Origin: Antedon mediterranea
Lineage: Eukaryota > Echinodermata > Crinoidea > Comatulida > Antedonidae
Length of the DNA: 64,000 nucleotides
NCBI RefSeq assembly: GCF_964355755.1
Contig: NC_092671.1
Coordinates: forward strand, 12,814,501 to 12,878,500
Direction of reading: 5' to 3'
Position 1 is the first letter of the stretch; each line of letters begins with the position of its first letter. Below the pieces are notes generated by a model. It ran no database searches. It saw nothing but the letters and a program-made list of their open reading frames with translations, and was not told the origin of the DNA. The translations under genes and the position numbers were made by a program. Shown piece after piece: positions 52,101-61,113 of this stretch.

Positions 52101-55100
52101 CTGTGATAAGGGATTTTATTATTGTCTTATTTTGTCCTTGAATCAATTACTAATTTCTGGTATTGTTTGACTGATTAAGGTTAATTATCTATTTTATAAC
52201 TTATTTTTGCTTTCTGTTTATATCATATTGTACACTCACTTTAAGCTTGAAATGATTGTAAAGGTGAGTCTTGTGTTCATTCTGAACATAATATGAGAAT
52301 GAGCTGTTTGTACTAAGACTCATCGTTATGTGGTAGGGTGGCCTTCTTTCCACCCCGTCTTATCCTCCCTACTGTAGTATTTTCGACCAGGTACAGTGGA
52401 CTGTTGAGTGGACTGGGAGTTGTCGGAAATTGAACCCGGGTTTCTCTGTAGGACAATCAAGTATCCTAACCACTCGGCTACCCAAAGTGTTTCTACGAGG
52501 TTAAAATTAACCCATCTTTGACCTTTTCAATGCACAATATTATTAAATAACGTTTTAGGTATTTACGCTTCTTGTAAATCCAACTACAAACAAATGATAA
52601 CAACCAATGAACACTTATAATATCATGCATGATTATTTTTCTATTATTATATTTCAGCCGGAAAATATTCTTCTAGAGTTCGGAAACCGAGATGACATTA
52701 AGTTGATAGATTTTGGATTAGCACAGAAATTACTTCCAGGGAAAAATATCACATGCAAAAAAGGAACCCCGGAATTTGTTGCACCAGAGCTTGTGAAGCA
52801 GCAACCAGTTACAAAAGAGAGTGACGTGTGGAGTGTTGGAGTTATTGCATATATATTGTAAGTATGAAAGTAGAATACGAAAACTACTAAAATAGAAATT
52901 ATAGTAAGATACTATTAGTAAAGACAGGTTTGCTTTTATGTTTTCAAAAGGAAATTGAGAAAGGTTGAGATCTACACATTTACTACAGTATTTATCCAAC
53001 AAACCTTTAAATAATATTGTAAAAATTAAATAAAATTAATATGTAAATATAGTGGAAATATAACTAATATAAAAGCTGGTAGCCTATTTTTTATTTTAAT
53101 GTGGTTACTCTTACAGTATCTACTATTATTATTAACCATTATTTCCATGCCCAATGAAAGGGATAAATATAATCTGTTTTCAATGATTCCAGATTACTTA
53201 TTAATAGTACATTTTCAGTTTATCCTATGAAACATTAGTTTAAAAGGTTATAAGATTAACATAGTAAGCCTAGATTATTTAAACTTACACACAATAGTAT
53301 TTTGCTCCTGGCATGAACAGCAATTTAAAAAGATATTTTGTTGATAAAAAAAGGACTGAAATAAAAGGATAATTTAGAGGATAAGCAGCTATATTGGGGT
53401 TTAATTATTATTTATTATGACCATGCTTATTGACATAATGTCTTAATAATATAATAATTTACTACTGTGTCTTAATTTTCTTTAGGCTTAGTGGATTATC
53501 ACCATTTCTTGGAGATACAGATAGAGACACATTATTGAAAGTTAAAAGTAGTGAATGGGATTTCGATGATGAAGTATGGGATACCATCTCAGACGATGCT
53601 AAAGAGTTTATATCTAAACTTCTGAAAGAAGAACCAAGGTAAATAGAGTAATGCAAAGTTTTATCGTGATGATGAGAAATTAAAGCTCAGGTACAGGCAT
53701 GAATTTTAAATATAATATTTGGTTAATTGTACATAAATCAAATATTTGTAACAGAAATCGAGACGAAAAAACATGAATTTCCCTTAATATGGTCAAATAC
53801 AAAATTTGGCAAAATTCTTCCATAAAAACCAGGAAGACTTTTTTTCAATAGTTAGGTAGTTAACCTAATGTAATAACATGTCTGGTGACTCCCTAGACGG
53901 TGAAAAAAGATGGTGGATATACGGTGGATAATTTTTGCTATAGCATGAAAATAAAAATCTGAAGTTGAATAAAAATATCAGAAATGTAATATTCAAGTTA
54001 TATTACCTATATTTAGTCATCTGATAACATTTTTTACCACACTGTTTATTTTCCATAGCTTTTTAAAATGCCTCTCTATTTACAAAATTTGTGTACAAAA
54101 GAATAGAGATTTTACCGTGTAATTTGAACTATCCCCCCACTGATAAGAAAGTGCTTATTTTCAACAAGCTCGTGTAACACAAATAAAATCCCCAAAATTA
54201 TGAAACATAGGGGAAACTATAGATCGATAATTATTGGAATGTATGATCAATAGAAATTTTTTGCCCGTACCTGGCCTTTAATTTCAAAAGTAAATATTAT
54301 GAGCAAAATAAGTCAAAGTTTGTTCTTGTTTCTATTTTCATTCATTCTTTCTTGTTTACAAAATGATACAAAAGAATTAAAGCTCTAGGTCAATCTCTAT
54401 AAGACACAATAAATTTATAACAAGCAACAATGTTGTTATAAGACCCTCTTACAACCCACATGGTACTTGAAAAAGTTATTCAAATACAAAAGATCAATAA
54501 GTAATTCAATTACCATTGAATTATTAATTCATATTTTCAGTGACAGACTGGCTGCCGAAAAGTGTCTGCAACACAAATGGCTTAAGGTAAATTTGTTTAT
54601 TTTTTCTGAAGAAATGACCAAAAATCAATAAAATAGTCTAAATATTGCTTTATTTCATAGATATATAGCTTACCACTGTGAGGTGGCTCATACTAAAGTC
54701 TGCAAACTAATGATTTTGAAAATGGTGTTTTAGATGACTTTGTACATTATTTTGTTCAATTGAATTATTTTTAAGGTTGAAGAATTGAAATATGCAGAAA
54801 AAGAAAGAGCCAGGATAAGCACGACTAGATTAAAAACTTTCAACTCTCGAAGAAAATGGCAGGCAAGTAATTTCTTATTTTTACTGTATGTCAAAAGCAG
54901 TATCATAGTATGCATACTAAATCTGAAGATTAAATCGTATGCAATGCATACAATAAAATATATACTGTATAAGTCACCCAACCCATCCAGAAAACAAAAA
55001 GAAAATTGACAGAAATATTTCTTTTTGTTTTGTTTTGAAGAGTTATTAAGCCTACAAATTCTTTTAATTCAACGGACCCACCTTTATCCTTTATATCAAT

Positions 55101-57433
55101 ACACTACTAATACTATTCATTTATCTCTTTTCAATATACAGAGAGCGTTGACAGCTGTGAAATCTGCTATTAGAATATGTCGTCTATCATCGCTAACAAG
55201 TATAAAAAATGGATCGGGAAAAAGTGCAAATACTACAGTAACCTGTACAGAAGAACCAATATTGGAAGGAGGAACAATTTCAAAATCAATTATTCAAACA
55301 GCAAAAACATGTAGCAAAGATGTACCAAATAAGTCTACAACAAATCAAGAGAATTTGAAGACCGGAAAAGTTGCAGGAGTAATACGAGATATGGAAAGAA
55401 GAATCTCCGAAACAGACCGTGGAGATTTTACAAATAACACTAAAGGTATTGATGAATACAGTAATGTTGCATGTCTAGAAAATGACTGCAGTGATTGGAT
55501 ACAAACAGATAACCGTTTGGAAAGTAGCAATTTACAACCAATTAACAAGGATATTCCTTATGCTGAATTGAATGCATGCAACTGTAATGTTGAAAAAACT
55601 AACAAAGAGAGTACACTAGGTGAAGACACAAATTGTGTGCATGTGAAAAATGAAAGTTGTGTCTCGCATGTAGACCATGTAGCAATAGAGGACACACAGT
55701 TTGTCTCGCATGGAAATTCAACAGAATCTAATAATGTAGAAAACTGTAATACACAACATAAAGAAGCAATTTCACAAATACCACTTACGATGGATGCTGA
55801 ACCCAATACAGTTGTCATTAATGCATCAGATGACATAGGACGAACATTTTCATTAAAATTAGAATCTTCCCATATGGTATCTGGTCTTACAATTGAATCT
55901 CCAGCTGTAATTTCTTCGGTCTCATCAGACACACTTGCATCAAATTGTGATGCTGTGACAACTCTTGTGGGGTTCTTTTCGGAGAATTCATCAGATTCTA
56001 TAACAGAAGCACTTCCAAAAGCAGCAGCTGATTTGCAATATGGTTTATTGAACCAAGAGAAGGAACCAACTTTAAGTTACATTGATAGAAATGGAAATAC
56101 AGGTAGACAAAATGGAGAGAGCAGTGCTTTTTCCAACCAAACGAGTAAAAGTAATGGAGAGAGCAGTGCTTTTGCCAGCCAAAAGAGTAAACGTAATGGA
56201 GAGAACAGTGATTTTGCCAGCCAAATGAGTAAAAGTAATGGAGAGAACAGTGCTTTTGCCAGCCAAATTAGTAAAAGTAATGGAGAGAACAGTGCTTTTG
56301 CCAGTCAAACAAGTAAACGTAATGGAGAGAGCAGTGCTTTTTCCAACCAAACGGGTAACAGTAACAAAGAGAGAAATGTTTTGGCAAGCCATGGAAATAA
56401 AAGTAATGAAGAAATCAGTACAATTGCTAGTAGTAAAAGTAGTAATAAGAGCACTGCTTTAGCCAGTCAAAGAAGTAAAAGTATTGGCGATATCAGTGCT
56501 TTTGTTGATCAAGGTAATACCAGTATGAGAAGACGTCGACTCATTAAGTCTTTGACAATTGACCAGCCAAATCTTGACAAACAAACATCCTGTGCAACAC
56601 GTAGAAGGATTTACTCAGCCAATGATGAAATTGAACCAAATTCACAAGAAAGTCTCGATAGTGTTTTCACTGATATTCTTGATGATGCAACAACATCAAG
56701 GTCTTCATCATCTTCAGATTCAACTTCACGTCAACTGCCTTCAACAAGACGAACATCAACACTTTTCAGCATATCAGAAAATGAGGACATTAAAAAAATA
56801 GAGAATCCTAGCGAGGCAAATAGCCCCCCATCTACAACAAATAAGTTAATAAAGCGGAGGTCGACATACCAAAAATGGTCACAAGAATCGCAAGACTCAA
56901 TCGATGTACCAATTAATAAAAAATCTGAAGAATTTTTTTCACAAATGAATACGGATATCATGGCTGCTGATGCTGGTCGTCAATCAAAGTCAAAGAAACG
57001 TAGAACTGGATTTGCATTTCAACCGGGGCAAGATTCAATCCCAGCAAATGCTTTCTTAAACACAAGTGAAGAAGAATCACCTAAAATGTTGTCAGTTGCT
57101 GCAGTGATGATGAAGCTGCATATGAACAGACAAACATCGAGGACACCGAAAACAACCGATGAAACAGATAAACCAAAAACTACTGAAAGACCTAGTTCAA
57201 AAAAAATTACACTTACTGGTCAACAAAGAGAGCTTTCTCCACAAGATATTGAAAACAATCTAGACTTTCTTACAATATCGGATGATGAAAATTTAAACTT
57301 TCCTATCACATACAAAATGTGGCAATTACAAAATAATAAATATGCCAATATGGTTGTTGGTGGTTTATTTGGACTTTTTCTTGGCCTTTTATTTAGGTTT
57401 ATTATATCTATTATAACTGACATTATCCTCTGA
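43268..57433 (+). CDS. Ig-Ig-Ig MLCK-like kinase with C-terminal tail anchor
   Basis: Fourteen exons give 1762 residues: 43268-43341, 43848-43996, 44292-45542, 46218-46274, 46544-46828, 47263-47544, 47697-47769, 48067-48267, 51050-51188, 52658-52857, 53486-53638, 54541-54586, 54776-54862, 55142-57433. The start is chosen because an in-frame TAA lies 18 bp upstream and the AG|GTAAGA donor fits the next exon. Layout: unrecognised N-terminus 1-74, charged Ser/Thr/Asn-rich region 75-395, Ig about 395-490, Ig 511-605, Ig 606-699, kinase about 705-970, MLCK-like CaM-binding helix RRKWQRALTAVKSAIRI, disordered tail with tandem repeats, hydrophobic segment 1736-1762 at the very end. Lys745, HLDLK (Asp835), DFG (855-857) and GTPEFVAPE suggest an active kinase. 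The kinase belongs to the obscurin/SPEG/MLCK group; no family member known to me has such a tail anchor. It lies at the place of the obscurin C-terminal kinase. Confidence 0.82.
44292..45542 (+). CDS. Large disordered exon plus first Ig of gene C
   Basis: A phase 1-1 exon of 1251 bp. About 320 residues of Lys/Glu/Ser/Asn-rich sequence without a recognisable domain precede an I-set Ig with MLNCKFTG, Trp in KVRWLREGNE and NYVCIAENTVG. Confidence 0.9.
46544..47544 (+). CDS. Second and third Ig domains of gene C
   Basis: Two phase 1-1 exons (46544-46828 and 47263-47544), each a whole I-set Ig: ATLTCKV, ITWLRDHDV and GEYKCLAVN in the first; QLDCEIEG, ISWYKDGV and GEYSVHASN in the second. The third Ig has Ser-Val where the second Cys is expected, so it lacks the usual disulphide pair, as is common in cytoplasmic Ig domains. 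Confidence 0.88.
47697..54862 (+). CDS. Protein kinase domain of gene C
   Basis: Exons 47697 to 54862. Key codons: ATP Lys at 48128-48130, HLD at 51174-51182, DFG at 52709-52717. The regulatory helix starts at RRKWQ in the last exon of this block and continues in exon 55142. The intron after RRKWQ begins with GC instead of GT. Confidence 0.9.
48718..48792 (-). repeat. tRNA-like sequence (SINE head or tRNA pseudogene)
   Basis: The minus strand reads agccccagtggtctaatag, then a B-box-like aagttcgaatctt, with tRNA spacing. The acceptor stem does not pair well. It lies in the long intron of gene C. Confidence 0.4.
49128..49193 (+). repeat. (AAT)n microsatellite
   Basis: About 22 uninterrupted AAT units. 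Read on the other strand it gives a spurious poly-Tyr frame. Confidence 0.95.
52413..52492 (-). repeat. tRNA-like sequence (SINE head or tRNA pseudogene)
   Basis: The minus strand has gggtagccgagtggttagg (A box) and aacccgggttcaatttcc (B box), close to a real tRNA in the D and T arms. The anticodon and acceptor stems are degraded. It lies in the gene C kinase intron. Confidence 0.5.
55142..57433 (+). CDS. C-terminal exon of gene C: CaM helix, low-complexity tail, tail anchor
   Basis: One 2292-bp open exon of 763 residues. After RALTAVKSAIRI comes Ser/Asn/Thr-rich sequence with no fold that I recognise, a 42-bp tandem repeat block, several basophilic-kinase-like sites (RRRLIKSLT, RRTST, KRRSTY), and finally about 20 uncharged residues (VVGGLFGLFLGLL, then FIISII) just before TGA. 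Two charges, Arg and Asp, interrupt the hydrophobic run. Confidence 0.85.
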   Translation, partial: RALTAVKSAIRICRLSSLTSIKNGSGKSANTTVTCTEEPILEGGTISKSIIQTAKTCSKDVPNKSTTNQENLKTGKVAGVIRDMERRISETDRGDFTNNTKGIDEYSNVACLENDCSDWIQTDNRLESSNLQPINKDIPYAELNACNCNVEKTNKESTLGEDTNCVHVKNESCVSHVDHVAIEDTQFVSHGNSTESNNVENCNTQHKEAISQIPLTMDAEPNTVVINASDDIGRTFSLKLESSHMVSGLTIESPAVISSVSSDTLASNCDAVTTLVGFFSENSSDSITEALPKAAADLQYGLLNQEKEPTLSYIDRNGNTGRQNGESSAFSNQTSKSNGESSAFASQKSKRNGENSDFASQMSKSNGENSAFASQISKSNGENSAFASQTSKRNGESSAFSNQTGNSNKERNVLASHGNKSNEEISTIASSKSSNKSTALASQRSKSIGDISAFVDQGNTSMRRRRLIKSLTIDQPNLDKQTSCATRRRIYSANDEIEPNSQESLDSVFTDILDDATTSRSSSSSDSTSRQLPSTRRTSTLFSISENEDIKKIENPSEANSPPSTTNKLIKRRSTYQKWSQESQDSIDVPINKKSEEFFSQMNTDIMAADAGRQSKSKKRRTGFAFQPGQDSIPANAFLNTSEEESPKMLSVAAVMMKLHMNRQTSRTPKTTDETDKPKTTERPSSKKITLTGQQRELSPQDIENNLDFLTISDDENLNFPITYKMWQLQNNKYANMVVGGLFGLFLGLLFRFIISIITDIIL
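56105..56520 (+). repeat. 42-bp coding tandem repeat (14-residue unit)
   Basis: About six good and several decayed units of SKSNGENSAFASQI-type sequence. Units differ by a few substitutions (AFSNQ/AFASQ, KRN/KSN), and the frame is kept throughout. It lies between the kinase and the tail anchor. Confidence 0.9.
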
Positions 57434-60400
57434 GGCTAAACCAGTTGATTCAAATCATTGATCAAGAGGAATTCAAGAAACTTATTGAAGGCTTAACAGT
57501 TCAGCTTTAACCAAATATAAAATCAATGTAAAATATAGTTAGTACACCTGGTGTTCTGTTCTTTTTTACCATTGGAAATCTACAAATCCCAAATTAAATG
57601 CATCTTTTAGTGGCAGTTTTTTTAAACAAATGCATTTCACTGGACACTGTGGGCCAACTGAAGCACCATCACAATATAAATACTTTTTATTATTATAATA
57701 ATATGATGGGTACTTTAAATACTTCTCAGCTAATATATTTAGCAAATAAAGTTGTTATTTGTCAAAATTATTAAACATAATAAATTAATTAATTAAAACA
57801 ATATATTTGTAATACTTTTGTAATGATAATAATTTAAAATATTAAACTACATAAATTCAATTAAATTGAAATATGTATTTCTGATAATACATTACTTTAA
57901 TGCAATAATTTTGTTTTTAAATTTAAAGTTTAAGGAGTATTACCATATTACAAATTGAATACACATGTAAGCATTCCAATAATTTATATATTTTAGTAAT
58001 AGCTGTAGATAACTGCTAAATGCACATGTTTTGTTAAAGTTTTGTTCATTTTGTAAATTCAGTGTTTTTACTGCAAAATCAAAATGTTTTTATTAATAAA
58101 CCAGATTTATAAAATGCTTATGAGGCATTATCAAGTTTCATTTGTACAACAAAAAATGCTTTTATAATTAGAATATGGTATTCAATAATCAACAATTCAC
58201 TTTCCTATTTTCAATTGTCATACTATTTTGAAGACTACTATTAAAAATAGTATATCTACTGCACACAAATTACTGTTTACTATAACGATGTCATTTCTAG
58301 AGATATTCCATACATTGTATTTCTACTTCAGTGATAGTTGACAAACAGGATTATGAAAATAAAGCACTGTAAATCCGCTTTTGTAGTGACACAAGTGATA
58401 TGTCTACCTTCTTTTAATTGGTTTGGTCAAAGTTTAAGGTCAAAGTTCAAGGTCAAAAGATGGAAGTGCTTTAAATGCAAACATCTGTTACACAACCATT
58501 GGGTTCAGTATTAGGCCATTATTACTATCATTGTGTACTTACTTTAGATACAGATCTCATGGTGATGAAACTTGTTGAGAAAAAAGATGATCGTTTCAAG
58601 CAGTGTACTACTAGGCGGCACCAAATAACCACACCATTGTGATGACATCTAAATATCAAAATGGCATCTATACCAATAAGATACATTCAGGATGTTTCCT
58701 AGAATGTCCAATCTAATAATCATGTTTTTAATGCTGAACTAATGAAAATATAACATACTGTATACATTACATTTCAATGTAAATCCAATCTGTAGTCTGT
58801 ATGATAGCAGTAGATACTACTGTACTACAAATATTTAATGTACTATTAAATGCAATGTCTTCATGTCATTTTAAGGAATGGTTCACAATGTCAGAAAATA
58901 TGGAATGTAAAGCATATTTGAACAAAAACAGCCCACATTTTTTATAAAACTTGCTGCCTGTTATGTACTGTACTGTAGAGATTTATCATCAGATCAGATC
59001 CATCTATACAATTTAGTATGTTTTAAAATTTTAGTGTGGCATGCTGTAACTAACTATCAAATGGCGTACCTTGTTCACAGTAAAATGTCCTCTTAATAGG
59101 GTTTAATATTGTAATTAACATATTAATTACAGTGTCATAAATCTTTATTTGCAATTCTATCCACATACTTGGAAAAGAAAGTCTATAGATCACCGGGCCT
59201 ATAAAGGCAACAATCAACGAATCTGGGCATATTAGGCAAAAAATAAAATATATAATAAAGTATAATTTTTATTCTAGCTTTCAACAGCATTTGTAACTTA
59301 CTTCCTAGGTGATGGTTTAATAATAAACTGAACAAGTGCTTGTTATAGTTAGTAAAAAAACTCAACTAACTAATTTTGAAATTGTTACCTTAAATCTCAA
59401 TAGCAGTCAGACTTCCTATAATAGTGCCTCTTTTTGATGATGGATAATCTATAGACTATTTGGTAAACTTGAAAAATTTCTCTGCAATTGGTAAAGAAAC
59501 TCAATTGTTGATGGGTATTAAAAATGAACATAATGCATGGATAACTAATTTATTTTAAAGTCTGATTTAATAACTTTGAATACACAACATGGTATCTTTT
59601 CAGATCACAAGGCACGGAATAAATGGGGCCAAGAGGGTATATGACTACTATTTAATAAGTGTAAGAGAAAATGGTATACGGATTGTGTATTTTAATTTGG
59701 GAACATGAAAAATGCTGTACATTACTGTAATAGCTGAACAGTGTATGTTATTTCATGAAGTAATAAGATGTTGCCAAAGTCTGAGTACCAAATATACATT
59801 GCAGTTGAGAATACTTGAAGACAACTACAAGTGGGCACATGTACATGTACATTTTCGATGTTAAAAACAACCTCCCTATTTTTTTAAAACCATATTAAAG
59901 CATAGAGGTATAAATAATGCTTGATAATTTATTATGTGAAAATGTATATAGTAATGTATACTTTCTGAAAATTATGCAATACTTGAAAACACTGATATAT
60001 AATAGACAGAAGATAATCTATTTACATCATAGAAAGTCTATATAATATATAACATTATCTTCTTCTATTACTTTAAATAATAAATATTTTGTATGCTTAA
60101 CAAAACAATTTTATTGTGACCAAAATCTGTTATTCGCCTATAGTCTATATGAAGGCATAAAAACATCATTTTCCTGTCGCATATTATTATCAACATATAT
60201 TTTATTTTGTATTTATTCAAAACTCTGAGGACATGCTAATATACATTTTAGCAATCAGCTAGAAACAATGCCAAATCAATATATGTAAGAAACTGTAAGA
60301 AATAAAAGCTTATGCTTAGAGGACATCTAGATTCTAAATTATAATATTGCTTAGTCTTGAGGTAATGGTCTATATTAACTCTAGACCACCGGGTTTAAGT

Positions 60401-61113
60401 CCACAAAACATCTTGATCATCACTTAATTTGGGATTAATTAATTAAATTTTTATTGTTTAAACTGAAACTATTTACTTAAATGATTACTATATCTTTTAC
60501 ATTAATAAAAAAAACAAGACAATTATAATATACCATATATTATATTAGCTATATTCATATATATAATATATATGTTAAATGCACTTAGCTTGTTGTCTAT
60601 TTTTGTTGTGCTATTACTGTATTAGACTTAGATAATTATTATTTTCCTAAATAAAATATTAAAATGATGTTACTCTTTTTCTTTGTTTCATATTGTTAAA
60701 TATTTAAATATTGTCATATTTGTTAAAATTAAGTTTACAAAGAATTTTCGGGTGATACAGGGCATCTCGACTGAACACGTAATATCATTTTTTACTTCTA
60801 TATCAAATAAATCTTGTGGTCCGTTTTGAAAACAAATTTAAATGTAATACACATTCTTGGCATGTCACTAAATGCAGATCAGTTTTTAACCAATGATTGC
60901 ACTAAATGTTTGAAAAACATTTAATATAAATGTAAGTAAATTGTTTAAAGTATGCTATAAAAAATTAAATATATTCCGATGCAATTTTCAAAAAGGTTAT
61001 CCCAAAAATCTTAAATGCACCATTACGGATAATGCCTAAATGGAGATTTCAAAAATCATCAGATCAACAAAAAACCTAATATGGAAACTAAAGATACCTA
61101 TTTCTAGACGAGT
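57434..61113. other. Convergent intergenic region, gene C and VPS8 3' ends
   Basis: It holds the 3'UTRs of gene C (plus) and VPS8 (minus) and AT-rich spacer. No coding exon seen. Three AAGGTCA-like half sites cluster at 58425-58455. Confidence 0.6.
57745..57750 (+). terminator. Candidate polyadenylation signal of gene C
   Basis: AATAAA in agcaaataaagttg lies about 310 bp after the stop. A second candidate, aaaataaagcactg, is near 58358. Confidence 0.4.

Noticed and set aside
52413-52492. tRNA gene on the minus strand
   Set aside because: The A and B boxes are good, but the acceptor and anticodon stems do not pair; a SINE head or pseudogene is more likely. The same holds for 48718-48792.
55345-57423. 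Several antisense frames within the last exon of gene C
   Set aside because: They are shadows of the repeat-rich coding exon on the plus strand; no splice or start context supports them.
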